54,895 nt of DNA from an uncultured Prevotella sp. (GTDB lineage: Bacteria; Bacteroidota; Bacteroidia; Bacteroidales; Bacteroidaceae). The notes beneath the pieces were generated by a model that saw only the letters and a program-made list of their open reading frames with translations, ran no database searches and was not told the DNA's origin. This document shows, piece after piece, positions 17,647 through 25,156 of the stretch. Within the stretch, counting starts at the first letter, position 1. Each line of letters starts with the position of its first letter. Location: NCBI GenBank assembly GCA_902495455.1, contig CABUXJ010000016.1:1-54895 (forward strand). Reading direction: 5' to 3'. Both the position numbers and the translations under genes were made by a program.

Positions 17647-18525
17647 ATGGGAAAGAAACGAAAAAAAGCCCGCAGACACACCGGTCTGCAGGCCGTCACA
17701 TTGTGCATAAGCACCACGCTGGTGCTCATCCTGCTGGGCATGATGGTGTTCTCCGTGCTCACCGCCCACAACCTCTCGTCATACGTCCGTGAAAACCTCA
17801 CGGTGACGGTCATGCTGGGCGACAAAGTCACTGACAACGGGGCAAAAATGCTCTGCCGCGACCTCTACCGCCGGCCCTACACACGCCACGTGAGCTACAT
17901 CAGCCGCGAACAGGCCAAAATAGAGCAAAGTGCGGCTATGGGCTCGGACCCGTCGGAGTTTCTCGGCTTCAACCCCTTCGTGGCCACGCTCGAGATACAG
18001 ATGGTCGCCGACTACGCCAACTGCGACTCGCTGAAGTGGATTTCGAAGGAACTGAAGAAGCGGGCCGAAGTGACTGACGTGGCCTATCAGGAGGACCTGA
18101 TGGACAAGGTCAACAGCAATCTGCGCAAGCTGAGCATGGTCTTCCTCGTGCTGGCCGTCCTGCTGACCTGCGTGTCATTCTCACTCATCAGCAACAGCGT
18201 CCGGCTGAGCATATACTCCCGCCGGTTCAATATCCACACGATGAAGCTCGTCGGAGCCTCGTGGGGATTCATACGCCGGCCCTTCCTCCGCCGCGCCGTG
18301 AGCGTGGGCATCATCGCTGCCGTGCTGGCCTGCGGGTCACTTGGTGGCGGCATCTACGCACTCTACAACTACGAACCGGCCATCATGACCGTCATCACAT
18401 GGCAGGAGCTCGCCATCACGGCGGCAGCAATACTGTTCTTCGGCATCGTCATCACCACCGTCTGCGCATGGCTCTCGGTCAACAAGTTCCTACGCATGAC
18501 GGCCGGCGAACTCTACAAAATATAA
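17647..18525 (+). CDS. ftsX: Cell division protein FtsX
   Basis: FtsX is the membrane part of the FtsEX complex that activates peptidoglycan hydrolases at the division site. The 292-residue protein has a basic start (GKKRKKARR), a first helix (about 17-40), an extracytoplasmic loop (45-160), and three C-terminal helices of the FtsX permease domain, with the conserved MKLVGASWGFIRRPFLRRA between helices 2 and 3. ftsE is not adjacent, as is usual in Bacteroidota. It opens the plus-strand run ftsX-DUF3098-uppP-truB-queA-folK. Confidence 0.95.
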   Translation: MGKKRKKARRHTGLQAVTLCISTTLVLILLGMMVFSVLTAHNLSSYVRENLTVTVMLGDKVTDNGAKMLCRDLYRRPYTRHVSYISREQAKIEQSAAMGSDPSEFLGFNPFVATLEIQMVADYANCDSLKWISKELKKRAEVTDVAYQEDLMDKVNSNLRKLSMVFLVLAVLLTCVSFSLISNSVRLSIYSRRFNIHTMKLVGASWGFIRRPFLRRAVSVGIIAAVLACGSLGGGIYALYNYEPAIMTVITWQELAITAAAILFFGIVITTVCAWLSVNKFLRMTAGELYKI

Positions 18526-18585
18526 CCGGCAAACGGACTTCCCGCTAACATCATATAATAAAACTATAAGAGACATACAAAAGTT

Positions 18586-18855
18586 ATGGACAAAAGAAAC
18601 TTTGCTTTCGACCGCACCAACTTCATCCTCCTTGCCATCGGCATGGCGGTGGTTGTCGTCGGCTTTATCCTCATGAGCGGTTCCGGCTCGACCGACACGA
18701 CCTACGATCCGGACATATTCAGCGCCCGTCGCATCAAAGTGGCTCCGGTGGTCTGCCTCGCCGGTTTCGTGTCAATCGTCTACGCTATCATCCGCCGGCC
18801 CAAGGACAAGCACGCAGGCAGTTCTGACGATAAGGAGATAATGAAGGAGGCATAA
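18586..18855 (+). CDS. DUF3098 small membrane protein
   Basis: An 89-residue protein with two membrane helices (about residues 12-30 and 52-70) joined by a short loop carrying the family motif YDPDIFSARRIKVAP. The family occurs between ftsX and uppP in many Bacteroidota, which suggests a role near cell division or undecaprenyl phosphate recycling, but no function is known. It ends two bases before uppP, so the two are surely co-transcribed. Confidence 0.92.
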   Translation: MDKRNFAFDRTNFILLAIGMAVVVVGFILMSGSGSTDTTYDPDIFSARRIKVAPVVCLAGFVSIVYAIIRRPKDKHAGSSDDKEIMKEA

Positions 18856-18857
18856 GA

Positions 18858-19658
18858 ATGAGTTGGTTTGAAGCACTGATATTGGGCCTCGTGCAGGGGC
18901 TGACGGAATATCTTCCCGTCAGTAGCAGCGGCCACCTGACCATCGGGGCGGCACTGTTTGACCTCGACGGCGCCGACAATCTGACTTTCACCGTGCTCGT
19001 CCACGTGGCTACGGTCATGAGCACGCTCGTCGTCCTGTGGAGTGAGATAGACTGGATCGTCCGCGGACTGTTCAAGTTCCGGCTGAACGACGAGACGCGC
19101 TACGCCCTCAACATCGCCGTGTCGATGATTCCCATCGGCATCGTGGGCGTGTTCTTCAAGGACACGGTGGAGGAAATCTTCGGTTCGGGACTGCTCATCG
19201 TCGGCTGTATGCTCCTCGTGACAGCCGCTCTGCTCACCTTCTCATATTACGCAAAGCCACGTCAGAAGGACAAGATAAGCCCGCGCGACGCTTTCATCAT
19301 CGGTCTGGCACAGGCCTGCGCCGTCATGCCGGGACTCTCGCGCTCAGGCAGCACCATCGCCACTGGACTCCTGTTGGGCAACCGTAAGGAAAACCTGGCG
19401 CAGTTCTCCTTCCTCATGGTCATCCCGCCGATACTCGGCGAGGCCCTACTCGACGTCCTCAAGGCCGTCAAGGGCGAGGAGGCGTTCGGCGGTATCGACA
19501 CCCTGCCACTCGTGGTGGGCTTTGTCGCCGCGTTCATCTCGGGCTGCGTGGCCTGCAAGTGGATGATCAACATCGTCAAACGAGGCAAGCTCATCTACTT
19601 CGGCGTCTACTGCGCCGTGGCCGGAGCAGTGACGATTGTCATGTCATTGATACAGTAA
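18858..19658 (+). CDS. uppP: Undecaprenyl-diphosphatase
   Basis: This membrane enzyme dephosphorylates undecaprenyl pyrophosphate so the lipid carrier for peptidoglycan and other glycans can be reused. It also gives bacitracin resistance. The 266-residue protein has the two signature motifs, LTEYLPVSSSGHL (residues 14-26) and PGLSRSGSTI (about 155-164), and about eight membrane helices. Start and length are normal for BacA/UppP. It sits in the ftsX cluster with only short gaps to DUF3098 and truB. Confidence 0.97.
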   Translation: MSWFEALILGLVQGLTEYLPVSSSGHLTIGAALFDLDGADNLTFTVLVHVATVMSTLVVLWSEIDWIVRGLFKFRLNDETRYALNIAVSMIPIGIVGVFFKDTVEEIFGSGLLIVGCMLLVTAALLTFSYYAKPRQKDKISPRDAFIIGLAQACAVMPGLSRSGSTIATGLLLGNRKENLAQFSFLMVIPPILGEALLDVLKAVKGEEAFGGIDTLPLVVGFVAAFISGCVACKWMINIVKRGKLIYFGVYCAVAGAVTIVMSLIQ

Positions 19659-19668
19659 TCCGTCGCCA

Positions 19669-20370
19669 ATGAACTTCACCGAAGGAGAAATCATATACAT
19701 TGACAAGCCCTACGGCATGTCCAGTTTCGGAGCATTGGCACGGGTGCGCACGCTCATTTCGCGCCGCCTCGGCATCAAACGTGTGAAAATCGGTCACGCC
19801 GGGACGCTCGACCCGCTGGCCACGGGGGTGCTCATTCTCTGCACGGGACGCAAGACAAAGGAGATTGAGACGCTCCAGTATCACACCAAAGAATACACGG
19901 CGACGCTCCAACTCGGCGCTACGACGCCCAGCTACGACCGCGAGCACACCGTCGACTTCACCTACCCGACCGCCCATATCACCCGCGAACTGATTCTCGC
20001 GACGCTCCCGCGCTTTGTCGGGGAAATACAACAGGTGCCGCCGGAGTATTCGGCGGTCAAGGTGGACGGCAAGCGTGCCTACAAACTCAAGCGCAAAGGA
20101 GAGGATGTGGAGCTGAAAGCCAAGACGCTCAGGATTGACGAGATTGAGCTGACGGACTTCGATCCGCAGCTCAAGCAGATGTCCATCCGCGTCGTTTGCG
20201 GCAAGGGGACATACATCAGGGCACTGGCCCGTGACCTCGGAAAAGCCCTCGGAAGCGGCGCTTTCCTGACCGCCCTGCGACGCACAAGGGTCGGCATGGT
20301 CTGCGTCGACAGCTGTCTGACACTCGACGAATTTCCCGCGTGGCTCGAGTCGCAGCCCATCGAACGTTAA
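19669..20370 (+). CDS. truB: tRNA pseudouridine(55) synthase
   Basis: TruB makes the universal pseudouridine 55 in the T loop of tRNAs. The 233-residue protein has the catalytic aspartate D48 in GHAGTLDPLATGVL, plus YTATLQLG, VPPEYSAVKVDGKRAYKLKR and the GTYIRALARDLG motif. The C-terminal PUA extension found in E. coli is short here, as in many Bacteroidota. It lies ten bases after uppP. Confidence 0.97.
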   Translation: MNFTEGEIIYIDKPYGMSSFGALARVRTLISRRLGIKRVKIGHAGTLDPLATGVLILCTGRKTKEIETLQYHTKEYTATLQLGATTPSYDREHTVDFTYPTAHITRELILATLPRFVGEIQQVPPEYSAVKVDGKRAYKLKRKGEDVELKAKTLRIDEIELTDFDPQLKQMSIRVVCGKGTYIRALARDLGKALGSGAFLTALRRTRVGMVCVDSCLTLDEFPAWLESQPIER

Positions 20371-20443
20371 TATGAAGGCCTGACCGACAAGCCTCTGAAT
20401 TGATTTATAAGTACAAGCAACAAGAAAGGAGATTATTTAGGAT

Positions 20444-21604
20444 ATGAAACTGTCACAATTCAAGTTTAAACTGCCGGAATCACAGCTGGCACTGGAACCG
20501 CCGTTCCGCGCGTTCGACAACGAGGACGGCACCGTAGAGAAAGTGTACAACCGAGACAGTTGCCGCCTGATGGTCATACACCGCAAGAGCCAGACCATCG
20601 AGATGTGCAAGAAAGATGCGGACGGCAACGACATGACCGACGCCGAAGGAAAGCCTGTCTACCTCACGTTCCGGGACATCGTGAACTATTTTGACGAGCA
20701 TGACACATTCATATTCAACGACACGAAGGTATTTCCCGCACGTCTTTACGGCACGAAGGAGAAGACGGACGCAAAGATAGAAGTGTTTCTGCTGCGTGAA
20801 CTCAACGAGGAATTGCGCCTCTGGGACGTGCTCGTAGAGCCGGCCCGCAAGATCCGCATCGGCAACAAACTGTTCTTCGACGAGGACGGACCGATGGTGG
20901 CGGAGGTTATCGACAACACCACCAGCCGCGGACGGACGCTGCGTTTCCTCTATGACTGCCCACACGACGAGTTCAAACGCGAGCTCTTCGCCCTCGGCGA
21001 GGCTCCTCTGCCACGCTACATCGTCGACCGCCGCCCCGCAACGGAGGACGACATGGAGAACTTCCAGACCATCTACGCACGCAACGAAGGTGCCGTGACG
21101 GCACCCGCTTCAGGACTGCACTTCAGCCGCGAACTGCTCAAGATGATGGAAATACGCGGCATCAACTTCTCCTACATCACCGTACACTGCGGCCTCGGCA
21201 GCTTCGACCCGATCGAAGTGGAGGACCTCACGAAGCATAAGATGAGCTCCGAACAGATGTTTATCGACGCTGAAGCCTGTCGTATTGTCAACGAAGCCAA
21301 GACTGCCGGCCACAGGGTATGCGCTGTCGGCGTCAGCACGGTGCGTGCCACGGAGACCGCCGTGGGCACGGACGGACTGCTGAAGGAATATGAGGGTTGG
21401 ACAAACAAGTTCATATTCCCGCCCTACGAGTTCGGCATGGCCAACAGCATGATCACCAATTTCTATCATCCGGAGTCCACCATGCTCATGACGACGGCCG
21501 CGTTCGGCGGCTACGACATCGTTATGGAGGCTTACGACAAGGCCGTGGAGAACGGTTATCGTTTCGGATGCTACGGTGACGCGCTGCTCATTCTCAACGA
21601 TTAA
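20444..21604 (+). CDS. queA: S-adenosylmethionine:tRNA ribosyltransferase-isomerase
   Basis: QueA transfers a ribosyl group from SAM to preQ1-modified tRNA to give epoxyqueuosine. The 386-residue protein has the family marks FIFNDTKVFPARL, EGAVTAPASGLHF, HCGLGSFDPI and ATETAV. It is about 30 residues longer than E. coli QueA because of an acidic insertion near residues 55-72 and a longer N-terminal part. folE is elsewhere in this window, so two steps of queuosine-related chemistry are present. It lies in the truB-folK run. Confidence 0.95.
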   Translation: MKLSQFKFKLPESQLALEPPFRAFDNEDGTVEKVYNRDSCRLMVIHRKSQTIEMCKKDADGNDMTDAEGKPVYLTFRDIVNYFDEHDTFIFNDTKVFPARLYGTKEKTDAKIEVFLLRELNEELRLWDVLVEPARKIRIGNKLFFDEDGPMVAEVIDNTTSRGRTLRFLYDCPHDEFKRELFALGEAPLPRYIVDRRPATEDDMENFQTIYARNEGAVTAPASGLHFSRELLKMMEIRGINFSYITVHCGLGSFDPIEVEDLTKHKMSSEQMFIDAEACRIVNEAKTAGHRVCAVGVSTVRATETAVGTDGLLKEYEGWTNKFIFPPYEFGMANSMITNFYHPESTMLMTTAAFGGYDIVMEAYDKAVENGYRFGCYGDALLILND

Positions 21605-21642
21605 GAACATCGGGGAATCTCAAAGGGACATCAAAATCAGAC

Positions 21643-22065
21643 ATGACACACACTCTTTATCTCGGCCTCGGTGCCAATCTGGGCGACCGCGAGGCCACGA
21701 TAAACAAGGCGATAGAACGCATTGGAGAGCTGATCGGCACCGTAGAGCGCCGGTCGGCTCTCTACGTTACGGAGCCGTGGGGATTCGTCTCCGACCATCA
21801 GTTTGTCAATGCGGCAGTATGCTGCACCACCCTATTATCTCCACGCCGCGTTTTGGAGCTGACGCAGCAAATCGAACGCGAACTCGGAAGGACGGCAAAA
21901 TCCGTCGACGGGCAGTATCATGACCGACCGATAGACATCGACATCCTCCTCTACGACGACATCTCGGTCGACGAGCCGGACCTCAAAATCCCACATCCGC
22001 TCATGCACGAACGCGATTTCGTCATGCAACCGCTCAAATCAATAATGGTGAGTGGTGAATGGTGA
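21643..22065 (+). CDS. folK: 2-amino-4-hydroxy-6-hydroxymethyldihydropteridine pyrophosphokinase
   Basis: HPPK moves pyrophosphate from ATP to 6-hydroxymethyl-7,8-dihydropterin in folate synthesis. The 140-residue protein has GLGANLGDRE at the start, EPWGFVSDHQFVNAA in the pterin site, and the magnesium ligands D98 and D100 in DRPIDIDILLYDD, then PHPLMHERDFV. It is short for HPPK. The last seven residues and the stop codon are encoded by a GGTGAAT heptamer repeat that begins a large inverted repeat, so the original 3' end may have been replaced. The catalytic region is whole. Confidence 0.94.
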   Translation: MTHTLYLGLGANLGDREATINKAIERIGELIGTVERRSALYVTEPWGFVSDHQFVNAAVCCTTLLSPRRVLELTQQIERELGRTAKSVDGQYHDRPIDIDILLYDDISVDEPDLKIPHPLMHERDFVMQPLKSIMVSGEW

Positions 22066-22242
22066 ATGGTGAGTTGGTCGGCCAAAGGCCGATGTTGAGT
22101 TATTGAATGGTGAATTTACGTTAGCGCTTCCGATAGATGAAGGGAGTTACAATCTCCATTGTAAGTCATAATTCAATAACTCAACATCGGCCCTTGGCCG
22201 ACCAACTCACCATTCACCACTCACCATTCACCACTCACCATT
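22044..22242. repeat. Long inverted repeat between folK and tadA
   Basis: Arms 22044-22108 and 22171-22242 pair almost throughout (one heptamer inserted, very few mismatches). Each arm holds tandem GGTGAAT/GGTGAGT heptamers, a GTCGGCC..GGCCGAT core and GAGTTATTGAAT. The core recurs at 52796-52816 and 53267-53287. It separates two convergent genes and could terminate both. Confidence 0.88.
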
Positions 22243-22245
22243 TGT

Positions 22246-22698
22246 CTATCTTTTGTTCCGAAAGAACTCCTTCATCAGCCCGGCGCACTCCTCTTCGAGC
22301 ACGCCGCCCGTCACCGTGGCCCGGGGATGCATCACCCGCGGGGCAAACTCACGATAGCCACGCTTTGCGTCAGGAGCGCCATAGACGATGCGGGGTATCT
22401 GCGCCCAACCGATAGCACCGGCACACATCGGACAGGGCTCCACCGTCACGTAGAGCGTACAGTCCGTCAAGTACTTTCCGCCGAACTGATTGGCCGCCGC
22501 CGTGATGGCCTGCATCTCGGCGTGGGCCGTCACGTCGTTGAGCGTTTCCGTCAGATTGTGCGCCCGCGAGATTATTCTGTCGCGACAGACGACCACCGCC
22601 CCAATCGGGATTTCACCCTCGGCAAATGCCTGTTCGGCTTCGGCGAGCGCCCGCCTCATGTATTGTTCGTCCTTCTTCTGCTGTTCTTCTGTTGTCAT
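22246..22698 (-). CDS. tadA: tRNA adenosine(34) deaminase
   Basis: TadA deaminates A34 to inosine in tRNA-Arg(ACG). The 150-residue zinc deaminase shows HAEMQAI (zinc ligand H59, proton shuttle E61) and PCPMCAGAI (zinc ligands C89 and C92). The C-terminal EFFRNKR is typical of TadA. Some relatives deaminate guanine, but the short spacing and tail favour TadA. It converges on folK. A TAATTTTG box at 22717-22724 on the minus strand lies just upstream. Confidence 0.93.
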   Translation of the reverse strand: MTTEEQQKKDEQYMRRALAEAEQAFAEGEIPIGAVVVCRDRIISRAHNLTETLNDVTAHAEMQAITAAANQFGGKYLTDCTLYVTVEPCPMCAGAIGWAQIPRIVYGAPDAKRGYREFAPRVMHPRATVTGGVLEEECAGLMKEFFRNKR

Positions 22699-22716
22699 AA
22701 TATGGTAGTTTTACCG

Positions 22717-22724
22717 CAAAATTA
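22717..22724 (-). promoter_or_regulatory. -7 box of tadA
   Basis: TAATTTTG on the minus strand, 18 nt before the start codon. No clear -33 box. Confidence 0.5.
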
Positions 22725-22821
22725 CAACAAATTCCCCTTACCGGCGGGATAAAAACCATGAAAATTACCCACAACAATGCGCTTTCTTTACATGCCGGGC
22801 ACGTGGATATCGTTTTTTTAC

Positions 22822-22892
22822 TATCTTTGCATAGGATAGGCTGCACTCGGCACGTGCTGATGAGCTTGCGAATAATTTGTGAACAAGTTCAC
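22822..22892 (+). promoter_or_regulatory. -7 box and structured leader of yraN
   Basis: TATCTTTG at 22822-22829 fits the -7 consensus. The leader of about 110 nt holds a GTGAAC/GTTCAC hairpin (22879-22892) and the sequence CTGATGAGCTTGCGAA (22857-22872), which recurs at 52767-52782. Confidence 0.5.
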
Positions 22893-22944
22893 ATTGCGCT
22901 CGTTTGCACTATCCTTGCAATGATAACTCAACCTCGCAATCATC

Positions 22945-23307
22945 ATGGCGGCACACAATGAACTGGGATTTTGGGGTGAACAGGCCGCCGCGGACTATCT
23001 CGCGGCAAAGGGCTACCGCATCCTGCAACGCAACTGGCACTACGGGCGGCGTGACATCGACATCATTGCCACCGACCTCACGACGCTTGTCTTCGTGGAA
23101 GTGAAGACGCGCCGCAACGCCAACTTCACCGCACCCGAAGCCGCCGTCGACGCAGCGAAGATACGTTCGCTGGCCATCGCAGCCGACGCTTTCGTCAAAC
23201 AGCAGCAGATGGACATGCCCCTGCGCTTCGACATCGTCAGCGTCACGGGAACGCCGGCCACCGGATGCCGTGTCGACCACATCGTGGACGCCTTCATCCC
23301 GCGATAG
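22945..23307 (+). CDS. yraN: UPF0102 (YraN) family endonuclease-like protein
   Basis: A 120-residue protein of the UPF0102 family, which has a Holliday-junction-resolvase-like fold. It starts HNELGFWGEQAAADYLAAKG and contains the nuclease-like acidic motif RDIDIIATD and FVEVKTRR, then DFDIVSV-type residues (RFDIVSV). The role is unproven; relatives are thought to act in DNA processing. It begins the short run yraN-birA-pyrH. Confidence 0.92.
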   Translation: MAAHNELGFWGEQAAADYLAAKGYRILQRNWHYGRRDIDIIATDLTTLVFVEVKTRRNANFTAPEAAVDAAKIRSLAIAADAFVKQQQMDMPLRFDIVSVTGTPATGCRVDHIVDAFIPR

Positions 23308-23342
23308 TCCGACATCCCGCGACCCGGCCAAAAGAAAGAGAC

Positions 23343-24122
23343 ATGCAAAAGAGCTACGTACATAAGCATCTCGAAGAGACCGACTCCACCATACGCTACA
23401 TGCGTGAGGAGATGCCGGCCACCGGCCACTTCCTCACCTTTGTCACGGCCGACTATCAGACAGCCGGCCGCGGACAGGGCACAAACACGTGGGAGAGCGA
23501 GCGCGGCAAGAACCTGCTGTGCAGCATAAGAGTCGCTCCCGAGGGGCAGCCGGCCAACAGACAGTATGTCATCCTCCAGGCCGCGGCACTCGCCGTGCGG
23601 GACACGCTGAGCGAGTTCACCGACGGACTGACCATCAAGTGGCCAAACGACATCTATTGGCACGACCGTAAAATCAGCGGCACGCTGACCGAATGTACCA
23701 TCAGCCACGGCATGGTGACGAGCTGTATCATCGGCATCGGCGTCAACATCAATCAGGAACACTTCACGAGCGACGCCCCCAACCCCATCTCGCTCTGCTC
23801 CATCATCGGCCGGCAGGAAAACATAATGCACATCGGCACAGCCATCCTATGGCGCATCGGCTTCTTCTTCGTCCATCATATCAACGAGGGCCGGCTCCAC
23901 CACATCCACGATCTTTATCTCCAGTCACTCTACCGCCGCGAGGGTCTCCATCCCTTCCGCGACGCCGACGGAACGTTCACAGCCTCAATAGAGACCGTCG
24001 AGCCCGACGGCCACCTCCTGTTGCGCCGCACCGACGGCCGCCTCAGCCGCTACGCCTTCAAGGAAGTGCAGTTTGTCATCACCCCTCCCACATCTCCCAT
24101 AACCTCCCATAATCTCCCATAA
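23343..24122 (+). CDS. birA: Biotin-[acetyl-CoA-carboxylase] ligase
   Basis: It activates biotin to biotinyl-AMP and attaches it to the biotin carboxyl carrier protein. The 259-residue protein lacks the N-terminal HTH of E. coli BirA, so it is an enzyme only and not a repressor. Motifs are EETDSTIRYM, GRGQGTNTWES, IKWPNDIYW and GIGVNIN. The start at 23343 follows yraN by 35 nt; the open frame to 23265 overlaps yraN. The final residues (from about PPTSPIT on) are encoded by a CTCCCATAAT decamer repeat, so the C-terminus appears to have been extended or replaced by repeat DNA. Confidence 0.93.
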   Translation: MQKSYVHKHLEETDSTIRYMREEMPATGHFLTFVTADYQTAGRGQGTNTWESERGKNLLCSIRVAPEGQPANRQYVILQAAALAVRDTLSEFTDGLTIKWPNDIYWHDRKISGTLTECTISHGMVTSCIIGIGVNINQEHFTSDAPNPISLCSIIGRQENIMHIGTAILWRIGFFFVHHINEGRLHHIHDLYLQSLYRREGLHPFRDADGTFTASIETVEPDGHLLLRRTDGRLSRYAFKEVQFVITPPTSPITSHNLP

Positions 24123-24131
24123 TCTCCCATA
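24083..24131. repeat. 10-bp simple repeat at the end of birA
   Basis: About five tandem units of CTCCCATAAT, with small changes, span the birA stop codon. Confidence 0.85.
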
Positions 24132-24164
24132 AAAGAAAACATCAACCATAAAATAACAACAATC

Positions 24165-24875
24165 ATGGCTAAGTACAAAAGAATCCTATTGAAACTCAGT
24201 GGCGAAAGCCTCATGGGCCACCAGAACTTCGGCATCGACCCCGAACGTCTCTCCGACTACGCCCGCCAGATCAAGGAAGTGGCCGACATGGGCGTCCAGA
24301 TCGGCATCGTCATCGGCGGCGGCAACATCTTCCGCGGCCTCAGCGGTTCGCAGAAAGGCTTCGACCGCGTCAAAGGCGACCAGATGGGCATGTGCGCCAC
24401 CGTCATCAACTCCCTCGCCCTCAGCTCTGCCCTCGGCGCAATCGGCGTCAAGACCCGCGTCCTGACCGCCATCCGCATGGAGCCCATCGGCGAGTTCTAC
24501 ACCAAGTGGCGCGCCATCGAGGCGATGGAGGCCGGCTACGTCTGCATCTTCTCTGCCGGCACGGGCAGCCCATACTTCACCACCGACACCGGCTCGTCGC
24601 TACGCGGCATCGAGATTGAAGCCGACGTCATGCTCAAAGGCACCCGCGTCGACGGCATCTACACCGCCGACCCCGAGAAAGATCCGACCGCCACGAAGTT
24701 CACCGACATCACCTACGACGAGATCTACACCCGCGGACTGAAGGTCATGGACCTCACCGCCACGACGATGTGCAAGGAGAACAACCTCCCCATCTACGTC
24801 TTCAACATGGACATCGTCGGCAACCTAAAGAAGGTCATGGACGGCGAAGACATCGGAACGCTCGTCCACAACTGA
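24165..24875 (+). CDS. pyrH: UMP kinase
   Basis: PyrH phosphorylates UMP to UDP in pyrimidine nucleotide synthesis and is a hexamer regulated by GTP and UTP in other bacteria. The 236-residue protein has KRILLKLSGESLMG, the GGGNIFRG loop, DQMGMCATVINS and the DGIYTADPEKDP region of the amino-acid-kinase fold. Start and length are standard. The gene often lies next to frr, which is absent here; an accessory block follows instead. Confidence 0.97.
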   Translation: MAKYKRILLKLSGESLMGHQNFGIDPERLSDYARQIKEVADMGVQIGIVIGGGNIFRGLSGSQKGFDRVKGDQMGMCATVINSLALSSALGAIGVKTRVLTAIRMEPIGEFYTKWRAIEAMEAGYVCIFSAGTGSPYFTTDTGSSLRGIEIEADVMLKGTRVDGIYTADPEKDPTATKFTDITYDEIYTRGLKVMDLTATTMCKENNLPIYVFNMDIVGNLKKVMDGEDIGTLVHN

Positions 24876-24913
24876 CACGCGACATTCAGAAACGTCCTCT
24901 GACGCAATCCCAT

Positions 24914-24973
24914 ACAGGCTATATCGGTGGGCAAGACAGCCCATATCACCCACCGATATAGCCTGTTTTATTC
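24914..24973 (+). terminator. Terminator after pyrH
   Basis: A perfect 18-bp stem (24914-24931 with 24949-24966), 17-nt loop and a short T tract. Confidence 0.92.
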
Positions 24974-25101
24974 TCCAATATGACTCATTTTACTTTCTCC
25001 TCCCGCCCTTCCCACGCCACCGGTGTCATGCAAATAGTAAGCGCGCAGCGCCTTTCTTCAGCAATCTGACAGCCGAAACGCAGCATAACCGGCACAAATT
25101 C

Positions 25102-25132
25102 TTGCTCACTACACTTATTTTCCGTATATTTG
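25102..25132 (+). promoter_or_regulatory. Promoter of regulator 1
   Basis: TTG (25102-25104), 20-nt spacer, TATATTTG (25125-25132). Transcription would start near 25139, which rules out the upstream start codon at 25130 and supports 25157. Confidence 0.7.
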
Positions 25133-25156
25133 CACTATCGTTTTAAGTACGCAATC

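Noticed and set aside
21643..22065. folK as a pseudogene because it is short
   Set aside because: All substrate and magnesium residues are present; only the variable C-terminal end is changed.
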